Origin: Bacillus sp. HF117_J1_D
Lineage (GTDB): Bacteria > Bacillota > Bacilli > Bacillales > Bacillaceae_C
Length of the DNA: 64,000 bases
Reading direction: 5' to 3'
Assembly: GCA_009928435.1 (NCBI GenBank)
Contig: JAABNQ010000005.1
Span: forward strand, 32,580 to 96,579
Positions 1 to 8,661 of this stretch are shown piece after piece. The stretch's first letter is position 1, and each line of letters opens with the position of its first letter. A program made the position numbers and the translations under genes. The notes under the pieces were generated by a model that ran no database searches, had not been told where the DNA came from, and was given only the letters and a program-made list of their open reading frames with translations.

Positions 1-29
1 AGTCAAAGGACGACTTCATTGGATGGCTC

Positions 30-72
30 TCCAGCGCTTGTCGCCCCTGAGCGGCCGTCTTCCGCTTTTCTA
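30..72. repeat. Bacillaceae-type intergenic repeat, one end, abutting yutD stop codon
   Basis: The GC-rich stretch ending in GCTTTTCTA resembles the end of the longer repeat found at 25219-25417 (shared GCTTTTCTATT end, preceded by a CGGCGAC/CGGCCGTC-like arm). Its last three bases, CTA, are the complement of the yutD TAG stop codon. The repeat probably continues before the window start, so its full extent is unknown. Similar repeats ending in CGCTTTTCTT are common between genes in Bacillus and relatives; assignment to that group is by eye. Confidence 0.5.
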
Positions 73-345
73 TTTATCAATTTTTTTCAATACAAAGTAT
101 GCACAGCCGAAGTTACAGTACTCGTATAGATAATCCGGCAAAGTGCTGATCTTTGTATCAAATGATGCCTTATGATTGTCGTCTGAGAAAAAGCCCTTTA
201 ATCGGAGCTGACCATATCCCCAGTCACCAACAATATAATCATACTTCATCAATATATCGCTGAAGCGGGCTCTCAATGCTTCCTCATTGAAACCGTCCCT
301 GAATTCTTCAACGAGCTCATATTGCTTATTTTGTATGGCTATCAA
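70..345 (-). CDS. yutD: YutD family protein (DUF1027)
   Basis: This 91-residue protein matches the YutD family by its central KYDYIVGDWGYGQLRLKGFF stretch and its ending YLYEYCNFGCAYFVLKK. No biochemical function is established that I can name. The length is close to that of other family members. It is divergent from yutC, with about 115 bases between the two starts, as in B. subtilis where yutD and yutC are neighbours. The stop codon is formed by the edge of an intergenic repeat, so the C-terminal end may have been reshaped by repeat insertion. Upstream on the minus strand there is only a weak purine-rich site (GCGGGTGAG) before the ATG. Confidence 0.9.
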   Translation of the reverse strand: MIAIQNKQYELVEEFRDGFNEEALRARFSDILMKYDYIVGDWGYGQLRLKGFFSDDNHKASFDTKISTLPDYLYEYCNFGCAYFVLKKIDK

Positions 346-459
346 TTATCTCACCCGCTTAAATTTTTCAACTACTTCCTTAAATTATAACTTAAACGGT
401 AACAATTTCTAGTAAAAAAACCGTATTACCGTACATCCTATTAAAGAGGAGGTGTATTT

Positions 460-1098
460 TTGAAAACAGCAAGGATTGCATCGATTGTCTTAAGTGTCAT
501 GATGTTAGGTGCCTGTGCAGTAAATGAGCGCGAGACCGCAGAAAATGATGGAGTTTACAAAAAAAGCGGTAACACAATGAATAGAGACGACCGCCACGAT
601 TTATATAACCGTTCAAATAACGATCAAAATTATGGCTTCGTGCGCGAAGTGAAAAGTCCTGTTCCTGGAAAAACAGAGGATATCAGACGTAGTGATGCCT
701 TGGATAGAGAAAAAACGGCCAGCATCATTAGCAAGATGACTGTAGCTCTGCCGAATGTTCTCGACAGCAGTGTTGTCGTTACAGATGCCGAGGTATTCAT
801 TTCCTATAAATTAAGCGAAACAGATAGTAAAACAAGGTTTGAGACAGCTGATCAGGTTAAGAAAACAGCCATGTCGGTAGTACCACGTTGGTATCACGTA
901 TATGTTACAGACGACCCGGCCCTGAAACAGAATGTCGAAAACATCGGTTCTATTGACCCTTATTCATCCAATAAGGATAACACAGTCGAAGACACCATTC
1001 GTTTGATGAAAGAGAGTTCACCACAAGGTCGAAAAGTGAGTGAAACAGAAAATGAAAATGGCGAATCAAGAGAAGACCGCATGATCAATTCAAGATAG
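460..1098 (+). CDS. yutC: Sporulation lipoprotein, YhcN/YlaJ family (YutC-like)
   Basis: The 212-residue product starts at TTG 460, eight or so bases after a strong AAAGAGGAGGT site. It opens with a short signal peptide and lipobox LGAC, with lipidated Cys at residue 19, so it should be anchored in a membrane. A low-complexity Asn/Arg/Asp-rich stretch (residues 25-65) is followed by the YhcN/YlaJ domain, recognisable in the region around VTDAEVFISYKL and VPRWYHVYVTDDP. The family is found in spores and is linked to the inner spore membrane. Its position next to yutD and before lytH matches the B. subtilis yut/yun order and supports the YutC name. It is followed by its own terminator. Confidence 0.85.
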   Translation: MKTARIASIVLSVMMLGACAVNERETAENDGVYKKSGNTMNRDDRHDLYNRSNNDQNYGFVREVKSPVPGKTEDIRRSDALDREKTASIISKMTVALPNVLDSSVVVTDAEVFISYKLSETDSKTRFETADQVKKTAMSVVPRWYHVYVTDDPALKQNVENIGSIDPYSSNKDNTVEDTIRLMKESSPQGRKVSETENENGESREDRMINSR

Positions 1099-1119
1099 CC
1101 GTGCAGCATTTAAGTTATC

Positions 1120-1156
1120 GGCCCGTGATTTTTCATGGGCCCTACTTATTTTTTCA
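1120..1156 (+). terminator. Intrinsic terminator after yutC
   Basis: GGCCCGTGA at 1120-1128 pairs with TCATGGGCC at 1133-1141 around a TTTT loop, followed by a T-rich tail to 1156. It separates yutC from lytH. Confidence 0.8.
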
Positions 1157-1182
1157 CATGAAGGGAAGAAGGTGGCAGCCAT

Positions 1183-2157
1183 TTGAGAACAATCCTATTG
1201 GTGGCAATTATGATGTTTTTTTCTGGAATAACAGTTGAAGCTAGCGAAATGTCGCAGTCGGAAATAAACGAAAAAAGAATGGAGTTTTATAAAAAAACAG
1301 AAACAGCAACTGGAGTCCCATGGTTTTATTTGGCCGCAATTGATCAATATGAGCGAAGCATTCGGAATGTCAGAAAAGATTTACCGAAACCCAATGAACT
1401 GCTTGGGATATATATTCAGCCAGAACATTGGACCGGTATAACCAACCCTGATAAACAGGACATTAATCCAAAATCCATCAGCTTTTTCAATGGACTTGGC
1501 CAAGACGGGACTGGCGATGGAATGGCAGACCCAAATCATACAGAAGATGTATTGTTTACAATCGGAAATTACATTGCCCAATATGGTACAGATGATACCA
1601 GATTTAGGCTAGCTTTATGGAATTATTACAAAAGAGATAAAACCGTCGGTGCGATTATGTCTAATACACAGGTTTACAGGAAGATGAATCGAATTAACTT
1701 GGATGAAAAAGCCTTCCCTATCCCAAAGGGATACAATTATTCTTATCGTAATACTTGGGGGGATCGCCGTGGCTGGGGAGGTCGAAGAATCCATGAAGGG
1801 ACCGATATTTTTGCTGGGTATGGAACTCCAGTCCGAGCAGCTGCTTATGGTGTTGTGGAACTTAAAGGATGGAATAAATATGGAGGATGGCGAGTTGGCA
1901 TTAGGGATTTAAATAACACTTACCATTACTATGCTCACTTAAATGGCTTTGCCAAAGGATTAAAGATTGGGGACGTTGTTCAGTCAGGTGAGGTTATTGG
2001 CAGTGTTGGAAGCTCCGGATATGGTCCTCCCGGAACATCTGGAAAATTCCCTCCACACCTTCATTTTGGCATGTACAAAGACGATGGCATTAAGGAATGG
2101 TCATTTGATCCTTATCCTTATTTAAAAGTGTGGGAAAGAGCTGATAGAAAAGGATGA
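1183..2157 (+). CDS. lytH: M23 metallopeptidase, LytH-type L-Ala-D-Glu endopeptidase of spore cortex
   Basis: The 324-residue protein begins at TTG 1183 behind GGGAAGAAGGTGG. Residues 1-20 form a signal peptide (hydrophobic LLVAIMMFFSGITVEAS). The middle part has a helical, lysozyme-like helper region, and the C-terminal third is a peptidase M23 domain with zinc-binding signatures RIHEGTDIF (His and Asp) and PPHLHFGM (HxH). LytH in B. subtilis trims peptide side chains of cortex peptidoglycan to L-Ala during late sporulation in the mother cell. Position after yutC matches B. subtilis yunA/lytH, except that lipA, which lies between them there, is absent here. All expected catalytic residues are visible. 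Confidence 0.88.
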   Translation: MRTILLVAIMMFFSGITVEASEMSQSEINEKRMEFYKKTETATGVPWFYLAAIDQYERSIRNVRKDLPKPNELLGIYIQPEHWTGITNPDKQDINPKSISFFNGLGQDGTGDGMADPNHTEDVLFTIGNYIAQYGTDDTRFRLALWNYYKRDKTVGAIMSNTQVYRKMNRINLDEKAFPIPKGYNYSYRNTWGDRRGWGGRRIHEGTDIFAGYGTPVRAAAYGVVELKGWNKYGGWRVGIRDLNNTYHYYAHLNGFAKGLKIGDVVQSGEVIGSVGSSGYGPPGTSGKFPPHLHFGMYKDDGIKEWSFDPYPYLKVWERADRKG

Positions 2158-2200
2158 AGCTTTGGGATGTATTCCCAAAGCTTCATCGAATATTTAGGCC
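2153..2200 (+). terminator. Hairpin terminator overlapping lytH stop and shared with metS
   Basis: A perfect 15-bp stem pairs 2153-2167 with 2173-2187, starting inside the lytH stop region, followed by T-rich sequence to about 2210. It lies between the convergent lytH and metS genes and can serve both directions. Confidence 0.7.
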
Positions 2201-2310
2201 TTTCTTTTTGCTTCTTTTGACTTGGATATGGCCAATGCAACGCTCGCTCCAAAGCCACCCCAAATAATGATAACCCCAATAATCATCATTGCAATCGCGC
2301 TGCCACCCAT
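2194..2310 (-). CDS. metS: MetS small subunit of MetP/MetS NSS transporter
   Basis: A 38-residue single-span membrane protein, beginning MGGSAIAMMIIGVIIIWGGF and ending in a basic tail with KSKEAKRKA. This is the typical form of the methionine/alanine import small subunit MetS, which accompanies NSS-family carriers; in Corynebacterium MetS is needed with MetP for transport. Its ATG shares one base with the TAA stop of the upstream carrier gene (TAATG), and its ribosome binding site GGGAGGT is inside the carrier's last codons, so translation is very likely coupled. The gene is too short for most ORF callers. Confidence 0.88.
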   Translation of the reverse strand: MGGSAIAMMIIGVIIIWGGFGASVALAISKSKEAKRKA

Positions 2311-3830
2311 TATCCTACCTCCCTTTCATCCACTGAAGACTCATAATGGAGATCATGATTTTTCCATGTTTTTAAGGACATCAGCGTACCGAAGAACATA
2401 GCGCCAAGTGCAACGGTCCACCCATATTTAAACAGGAATTCACGTGGGTAATCTCCACCGCCATAATCTCCGACAAGATTTTGGCGCAAATTATCGAACA
2501 TCATATAGCCAAGGACAATTGGAGTGATGACTGATAATGAAATTCTCCACCAAGCCCCTAGTCTGATGTCTGAAACAGAATCAGCATATGATTGAAGCGG
2601 TTTCAATTGTTTCGCAAACCAGGCGATAAAGATTACCTCGAATAGACCAGCCATCGCAACCCCAAATTGGTTGATGAAATAGTCAGCCACGTCTAGCAAA
2701 TTCAAGCCGTTTTGTGTCGCGAAGACAAGAGATATGATCGCTGTCAACCCTCCACCGAACACAACCGCCTTTGTTCTGGAAACATTAAATTTCTCCTGAA
2801 TCCCCGCCATATATGTTTCAACAATGGAGATTAATGAGGTCAATCCAGCAAGTGTCAATGATATGAAGAATAAAATACCAAAAATTTGCTGAAAACCGGG
2901 TAACTCATTGATGATAGTCGGAAAAACTGAAAATGCAAGTAGCACTCCACCTTGTACTACCTCATTGACACCAACACCTTGTTGTGCTGCTATAAACCCT
3001 AGTGCGGCAAACACTCCAAAACCGGCGAGCAACTCAAAACCTGAGTTGGCAAAACCTGTAATAAAAGCACTGTTGGTGATATCAGATTTCTTCGGCAAGT
3101 AACTTGAGTAAGTAATCATAATGGCAAAACCGATTGATAAGCTAAAGAAAATCTGTCCATATGCTGCAACCCATACTTTTCCGTTTCCAATCGCACTCCA
3201 GTCCGGTTTAAAGAATTGATTCAATCCTTCGACCGCTCCGTCTAATGTGAGAGCACGAATGACAATTACTGCAAATAGTACAACTAGTAAAGGAATCATA
3301 ATTTTCGTTGCCACTTCAATCCCTTTTTTAACTCCCGCAAATAAGATTCCTAATACGATCACCCAGACTAAGATAAGCGGAATTAGAACTCCAGGAACAA
3401 AGCTTCCCATGGATGCCGTGTCACCTACTTTTAAGTAATCGGCAATCAGGAAGTTTGTTGTATCGCTTCCCCAGTCCAACTTAAAGGAAAAATAGGTGTA
3501 GGCCAATGCCCAAGCAATGATGACCGAATAATATGTCGCAATAACAAATGATATACCGATTTGCCACCAGCCAATCCACTCTCCGCCTTTCCTGATCCTC
3601 GCCAACGAAAGCGGTGCTGAGCCCCGATATTTATGACCGATGGCAAATTCCAGGATCAGTAATGGGATTCCGGCTGTGAGTAATGCGAACAAATACGGAA
3701 GAAAGAATGCCCCGCCCCCATTATCATACGCAACAGCCGGAAAACGCCAAATGTTTCCAAGCCCAACCGCTGAGCCAACCGCTGCAAAAATAAAGCCGGC
3801 TCTCGAACTGAATTGCGCACGATTTTCCAT
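2310..3830 (-). CDS. metP: Sodium-dependent NSS-family transporter, MetP-like (methionine/alanine import)
   Basis: The 506-residue protein, started at the ATG that follows AGAGGAGGG (MENRAQFSSRAGF), has about twelve membrane segments. It shows the NSS/LeuT signature AAVGSAVGLGNIWRFPAVAY in TM1, where the unwound helix binds substrate and sodium, and the TM6 and TM8 regions typical of bacterial members. A reading frame reaches 14 codons further upstream but lacks a ribosome binding site. The downstream MetS gene, translationally coupled, suggests a MetPS-type importer of methionine, alanine or related neutral amino acids; the substrate itself cannot be read from sequence. The gene sits between lytH and yunB, where B. 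subtilis has none. Confidence 0.88.
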   Translation of the reverse strand: MENRAQFSSRAGFIFAAVGSAVGLGNIWRFPAVAYDNGGGAFFLPYLFALLTAGIPLLILEFAIGHKYRGSAPLSLARIRKGGEWIGWWQIGISFVIATYYSVIIAWALAYTYFSFKLDWGSDTTNFLIADYLKVGDTASMGSFVPGVLIPLILVWVIVLGILFAGVKKGIEVATKIMIPLLVVLFAVIVIRALTLDGAVEGLNQFFKPDWSAIGNGKVWVAAYGQIFFSLSIGFAIMITYSSYLPKKSDITNSAFITGFANSGFELLAGFGVFAALGFIAAQQGVGVNEVVQGGVLLAFSVFPTIINELPGFQQIFGILFFISLTLAGLTSLISIVETYMAGIQEKFNVSRTKAVVFGGGLTAIISLVFATQNGLNLLDVADYFINQFGVAMAGLFEVIFIAWFAKQLKPLQSYADSVSDIRLGAWWRISLSVITPIVLGYMMFDNLRQNLVGDYGGGDYPREFLFKYGWTVALGAMFFGTLMSLKTWKNHDLHYESSVDEREVG

Positions 3831-3984
3831 ACAAATAACCCTCCTCTTTAAAAGTAATTTGTTTTTGCCCAAAAATCTGAATATTTATCAAACTATAATA
3901 AGTATAGCTACTCATTCTTATTTTGTCAAAATGAAATTATGCATACATTCTCTGTGATTTTTTTATTAAAATTATTCCAATATA

Positions 3985-4016
3985 GATAAAAGACAGCTAA
4001 AAGCTGCCTTTTATCT
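3985..4016 (-). terminator. Terminator at the end of the NhaC-family antiporter gene
   Basis: On the minus strand AAAAGGCAGCT pairs with AGCTGTCTTTT around a short loop, with one mismatch, and overlaps the antiporter stop codon; a T-rich stretch follows. Confidence 0.65.
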
Positions 4017-5603
4017 TCCTGAATTTTCTTCTATGACTGTCTGTTTTTGTGAAATTTTATTTTTTCGTGTAGTTAAAGCAAAAATCCCCAGCAGTACAAC
4101 TACTGTAGCAAGTCCCAGCAACCCATTATCTGTCAATCCCATAATAACGAAACCAATACTTGCAATTAATGCCGATGTCAGAGCATATGGAAGCTGAGTA
4201 ATCACATGGTCCATATGATTACATCCTGCACCAGTCGATGAAAGAATCGTCGTGTCCGAAATAGGTGAACAATGATCTCCAAAGACGGAACCTGCAAGAA
4301 CGGCTGCGAGCGCTGGCAGCATCATGGACATATCAGTTGCAGCAACGACCTGTCCAGCAATCGGCAATAAAATACCGAAAGATCCCCATGACGTACCTGT
4401 TGCAAATGCCATCAATCCGGCAACGGCAAACATAATGACTGGCAGGAAGGAAATATTCAACTGCGAGTTTGCAACGAGATTGCCAAGAAATACACCCGTG
4501 CCCAACTCTTCAATCAAAGTGATGATCGCCCAAGCAAATACCAAAATCATGACAGCTGGCAGCATGGATCGCATCCCTACTCTGATTCCTTTAAATAGGA
4601 GCTTGACATCCATTGAGCGATTGATTGATTTTTGGCGAAGAAATAAACTAGCAGCAACAACTAAACCTAATAGTCCGCCGATAATGAGAGCAAGCGCCAC
4701 ATCAGCGTTGCCGAAAATGTCCATGATGCTTGCCCCACTTTTACTTTCTTTTATACCGCTCCAAATAATAGCAGCAATCGTTCCGGCAAAAAGAGCCACA
4801 ATCGGCCAGACGAGATCTCCTACTGACCCATTTTCACTTGAAGGCAGATCTTCTTTTATTTCACCTGGTATCGCTTTGTTAGGGTCATAAGGAATACCTG
4901 TTTCCAATGTGCGTTTTTCATGTGTTCTCATAGAACCAAAATCAGCGTTTCTGATGGCAATAATAAAGACAAGCCCAAGAGTCGCCCACACATACAGATT
5001 CATCGGAATAATTTGTAGGAAAGCAGTGAACGCCGAAATGTCCGTAATATTATGCTTTGTAAGAACTGTCCCTATGATTCCGATGATGAAAGCCCCCCAG
5101 CTGGAAATAGGTGAAATCACACAGATTGGCGCTGAGGTTGAATCAATCAGATAAGCTAGCTTTGCTCTGGATACACGGTGGCGATCTGTAATAGGACGTG
5201 CCACTTGCCCAACCGCAAGAGCATTGAAATAATCATCAATAAAAATAATGATGCCAAAAATCGCGGTTAGAATTTGTGCACCTGCACGGCTTTTTACTTT
5301 TGTCATCGCCCATGCGCCAAAAGCCCTACTTCCACCCGCAATATTAATAAGTGCGGTTATCGCCCCTAACAAAAAGAGGAAGGCTAAAATACATATGTTC
5401 CAGGAATTTAATCCGCCGTCTTCGACGAAAATTCCTTTGACTGCACCCCATAAATAAGAAAAAGACTCTCCAACACTGCCTTTCCCCAATAATAAAGCCG
5501 ATACAATGATACCTGTCCCTAAAGAGAGCAGCACCCTGCGAGTAAGAATGACCATCAATATCGCCAGTAACGGCGGCAATAACGAATAAATCGATTGCTC
5601 CAT
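4011..5603 (-). CDS. Na+/H+ antiporter, NhaC family
   Basis: A polytopic membrane protein of 530 residues. It has the NhaC-family core with repeated hairpin motifs, including IDDYFNALAVGQVARPITD (about residues 120-140) and FGDHCSPISDTTILSSTGAG near the C-terminus, which carry the conserved charged and polar residues of the family. Members exchange sodium (some also carry organic anions such as malate/lactate) for protons across the cell membrane. The start chosen is the ATG behind CAGGAGGAAA; a GTG seven codons upstream would include the ribosome binding site in the coding region. It is a single-gene unit with its own terminator. The actual exchanged ion cannot be told from sequence. Confidence 0.85.
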   Translation of the reverse strand: MEQSIYSLLPPLLAILMVILTRRVLLSLGTGIIVSALLLGKGSVGESFSYLWGAVKGIFVEDGGLNSWNICILAFLFLLGAITALINIAGGSRAFGAWAMTKVKSRAGAQILTAIFGIIIFIDDYFNALAVGQVARPITDRHRVSRAKLAYLIDSTSAPICVISPISSWGAFIIGIIGTVLTKHNITDISAFTAFLQIIPMNLYVWATLGLVFIIAIRNADFGSMRTHEKRTLETGIPYDPNKAIPGEIKEDLPSSENGSVGDLVWPIVALFAGTIAAIIWSGIKESKSGASIMDIFGNADVALALIIGGLLGLVVAASLFLRQKSINRSMDVKLLFKGIRVGMRSMLPAVMILVFAWAIITLIEELGTGVFLGNLVANSQLNISFLPVIMFAVAGLMAFATGTSWGSFGILLPIAGQVVAATDMSMMLPALAAVLAGSVFGDHCSPISDTTILSSTGAGCNHMDHVITQLPYALTSALIASIGFVIMGLTDNGLLGLATVVVLLGIFALTTRKNKISQKQTVIEENSGR

Positions 5604-5899
5604 ATTTTCCTCCTGTTCCGACACAGACTTATTGCTGTGTACTGCTGCCTAAGCTACCTTTATACTTTATATAGAAAAATAGTTTTTTTCAAACCTCAAA
5701 TTTTAGCAGCTCCTATACCATTCAAAGAAAAAACCACACTCATGTAGCTTTAACAAAACAGTACCAACAAAGCTTCTACAATCATTCTCCTTCAAAATCT
5801 GTCGTTTTTTACCGATGCCTCCACTCCGTTCGCTCCTTTGAAAGGGTTTACATCCTTATTATACAAGTATAATATCATTAAAAAGAATAGTTGACAATG
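5604..5899. other. Intergenic region upstream of antiporter gene
   Basis: About 300 bases without a supportable gene. It contains the promoter region for the antiporter and the 3' flank of yunB. I see no RNA element or clear repeat. Confidence 0.6.
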
Positions 5900-6667
5900 C
5901 TATGGTGTATTCTGCGTACCCGGGAATTGGATAGACGGGTTCATTGTCCCGGTATTATTGTAAAATTGAGGGACATCTCCGGGATATAATCCGATAGCAA
6001 TCGGAACTTCTTGTTCCACTCTCGCTTGTTCTGTGCCAAATGGGATAATAATCTGGACGTTTACACTGACTCGTACAGACACTGTTACAAACATATTATT
6101 GATCGGATATTGCTCCACCTTCGTTTCCACATTCGTGTTTACACTGCCAACCGGAGTGAACCTGATCGGAATCCGTGGCCCAAGATTCCCCAGTAAAGCG
6201 TTATGTGTTGCTTGACCTAAAGGAAATGAATAGACGATTCCTTCCCCTTTTGCAGATTGATCATATGAAAATTGTACACCTGTCTCCTCATAAAAAGCAG
6301 CTAGATCTCCCGCTTCTGCTTGCCGCAAATTCATTTGGATTGCTTTAGATATATCCGCTTGAGTTTCATTAATAATATCAGTCTTGAATTGAACACTCTT
6401 TCCACCAACTCCATCCGGAACAATCTCCGTAATCTCCCTTAAATCTTTTACTTCAGGAATTACGTCTTTGACTGCTTTACTTACTACCATCGGCGCAATT
6501 TTTCGAGTTTGGGACTCAGCATAGTTTAATAAAGTCGGTTTTATCCCTTTATTCACAATCCACAGTCCAGAAGCTGTGGAAAAAGTAAAAAAAACAAATG
6601 ATATCAACAGGACATAACGGAAAGGCAGCGGCCCCCGCCGATATTTGCGTTTACGAAATCGAGCCAA
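5900..6667 (-). CDS. yunB: Sporulation protein YunB
   Basis: A 255-residue protein with one N-terminal membrane segment (FRYVLLISFVFFTFSTASGL) after a basic, Arg/Lys-rich head, then an extracytoplasmic domain with the YunB landmarks NYAESQTRKIAP and GPRIPIRFTPVGSV. The chosen TTG start follows AAGGGGGG at good spacing; a TTG seven codons upstream would place that site inside the gene. YunB is a SigE-controlled sporulation protein in B. subtilis, acting in the mother cell; its molecular role is unknown. It is the first gene after the transporter insertions that resumes the B. subtilis yun order. Confidence 0.9.
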   Translation of the reverse strand: MARFRKRKYRRGPLPFRYVLLISFVFFTFSTASGLWIVNKGIKPTLLNYAESQTRKIAPMVVSKAVKDVIPEVKDLREITEIVPDGVGGKSVQFKTDIINETQADISKAIQMNLRQAEAGDLAAFYEETGVQFSYDQSAKGEGIVYSFPLGQATHNALLGNLGPRIPIRFTPVGSVNTNVETKVEQYPINNMFVTVSVRVSVNVQIIIPFGTEQARVEQEVPIAIGLYPGDVPQFYNNTGTMNPSIQFPGTQNTP

Positions 6668-6767
6668 AAATAATCCCCCCTTATACAAACATATGCGTAC
6701 AAGGAGGGGATTAGCGCACGTTTATCAAATATTTGATGTGCTTATTAGGGATAGATTTCAGACTCTG

Positions 6768-7070
6768 TCAAAGCATTTTCAGCAAGGCCTCCCGCCCTTT
6801 TGTTCCTGGAGTAATGCCAAGCTCCTTAGCAGCGATCGTTACAGATTCCAGCGGTGCATCAAGCAATTGGGCAATCGTCCTTACACCAACTGCCCTTCCA
6901 GCAATAATGCCCCGATCCTTCAGCTTGCTGTTTAGCAGCCCAACATCAAGTGCACCGCACATAATATAGCCTCTGTCATTTGATACAGTCAGTAGCGTTG
7001 TTTTCGGCAAACAAACAGTGGAAGCAACAAACATATATCCCTCAACCAATATCGGCTCAATACTTACCAT
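6768..7070 (-). CDS. yunC: YunC family protein (DUF1805)
   Basis: A 100-residue cytoplasmic protein with the DUF1805 core RGYIMCGALDVGLLN, the conserved segment RGIIAGRAVGVRTI and the tail LDAPLESVTIAAKELGI. The start selected is the ATG after GGGAGGGG; the GTG three codons earlier would sit directly on that site. No function is established for the family. It lies between yunB and yunD exactly as in B. subtilis and is transcribed in the same direction, but gaps of about 100-150 bases on both sides suggest its own promoter. Confidence 0.9.
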   Translation of the reverse strand: MVSIEPILVEGYMFVASTVCLPKTTLLTVSNDRGYIMCGALDVGLLNSKLKDRGIIAGRAVGVRTIAQLLDAPLESVTIAAKELGITPGTKGREALLKML

Positions 7071-7219
7071 CCATTCCACCCCTCCCGATTCCCATTATAT
7101 GAAAGTCGGGATCATTAGTTGCCCAAAGGCAGGGCGTAAAGATTTAATCACCGCGTTCAAAAGCTCCAACAGCAGAATAACCGGCTTGTCGCCGTTATAA
7201 AAAGTGGTTCAGATCATGA

Positions 7220-8590
7220 TCAAGCATATCGGTTCTTCAATTCCCATTCCATCAAATCGCGGACAAACTCCGGTAAATAGTAGATCTTCCTCCGTGCATT
7301 TTTTATTGGTGGAAGAAATACACCAAAAGTGAACATATCTATGGTTGCCAAGTTATATATTCTCTCCCGATCCAATGGCTCCCCGGCAATGTTGATCAAT
7401 CCGCCATCCTTCTTATATTCTATTTCATGGTAAACAAATTTTCCCATCATCACTCCCCTGAATCCAAGCCCTTGAAATTCTAGCTCAGATAGGCCGCTCT
7501 CCTCAGCTTTCAGGAGCACCTCCTCAAGCTCTGCTCCTGAAAGTTCCACGACACATGGATTGATCGGATGCGGTAACATGCGATGCAAATCATATTTTGT
7601 CACTCTCCCTTTCTCAAGCGCCGAAAGAACGAGACCGGAATTGACAAGTGCACAATCCGCTTTGCACCACTTATATAAGGCTTCACACAATATATCCGGC
7701 AGCTCGGACTGTTCTAGCCATGAATAGTTCAGCGGTTCAGGGAGAGTGACCACTTCAGTTAGCAGCAATTTCTTTCCAATTGCATCCAACTCTTTAATAT
7801 ACTCTGCGGCATTCGGTGGATTATCCACAACGGCTGTCTCGAAAAGGCGAGCCGTATAATTTTTCCATAAAAATGGCCCCGTATCCACTTCAGCCTCTAT
7901 GTAACCGATATACTCTCCATATCTTCCGGCAGCACCCAATGTAGTATGATTCACTTTCTTCCCATTCATAAAAACATGATGAGTGTGTCCGCCCAAAATC
8001 AAATCAACTCGTGGATTATTTTTCGCCATCACCTCATCATCATGCATCCCCAAGTGGGATAAAACAATAATGATGTCCACCCGCTCCTGTAATTCGGCAA
8101 TTTGACTTTCTAGCTCTGAAAGTGGTTCAGATAGCTCCCAGCCCAATAATTTGTATAAAGGACGATAATAGGCTGTTGCTGCAGTAACACCTATTTTGGT
8201 TCCTTTTGAGGTTCTATATATTTGGTAAGGCAGTGCCCATGAAGGCCTAGTCCCGCCAGACAGATATAAATTCGCTGCCAATACGTCAAATTTGGCAGAA
8301 CTGTATAGTTGATTTAAAGCATCATGCGGTAATGTAAGTCCTTCATTATTACCTATAGTGACTGCGGTGTACTCTGAATCATTTAATAGCTCCACATTCC
8401 CCTTCCCAAGGGTCCCTTCCGTAAATGAGTGCCGCCTGTCAACAAAATCACCACAATCAAAAATAAAAACGTCTTCTCCATTTGCTTCATGCAGAGCTTT
8501 TCTTTCTTTCAAAAATTTTCTGATCCTCGGCCACTTTTCAAAATGGCTGTGGACATCATTTGTATGATAGATATGAATTTTTTCTCTCAC
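7220..8590 (-). CDS. yunD: YunD, 5'-nucleotidase-family metallophosphoesterase
   Basis: A 456-residue protein with an N-terminal calcineurin-like phosphoesterase domain: HTNDVHSHF (metal ligands D and H), FDCGDFVD, GNNEG, and the GGHTHH box. The C-terminal half is the 5'-nucleotidase substrate-binding domain (ALVNSGLVLS, LPHPINPCVVELSG). There is no signal peptide, so unlike secreted UshA-type enzymes it should be cytoplasmic. The gene begins at GTG 8590 after AGGAAGTG. The family removes phosphate from nucleotides or related esters; the specific substrate of YunD is not established. It sits between yunC and yunF; yunE of B. subtilis is missing. Confidence 0.9.
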   Translation of the reverse strand: MREKIHIYHTNDVHSHFEKWPRIRKFLKERKALHEANGEDVFIFDCGDFVDRRHSFTEGTLGKGNVELLNDSEYTAVTIGNNEGLTLPHDALNQLYSSAKFDVLAANLYLSGGTRPSWALPYQIYRTSKGTKIGVTAATAYYRPLYKLLGWELSEPLSELESQIAELQERVDIIIVLSHLGMHDDEVMAKNNPRVDLILGGHTHHVFMNGKKVNHTTLGAAGRYGEYIGYIEAEVDTGPFLWKNYTARLFETAVVDNPPNAAEYIKELDAIGKKLLLTEVVTLPEPLNYSWLEQSELPDILCEALYKWCKADCALVNSGLVLSALEKGRVTKYDLHRMLPHPINPCVVELSGAELEEVLLKAEESGLSELEFQGLGFRGVMMGKFVYHEIEYKKDGGLINIAGEPLDRERIYNLATIDMFTFGVFLPPIKNARRKIYYLPEFVRDLMEWELKNRYA

Positions 8591-8661
8591 AAATACACTT
8601 CCTATCAGTCATTAGAGAGGCGCAACTTTTTTGTCGTGTAACAGCTATGGCGAAACGCTTA

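Noticed and set aside
4324-4890. 188-codon plus-strand frame
   Set aside because: It is wholly antisense to the NhaC-family antiporter gene and has no plausible start signal or protein-like composition.
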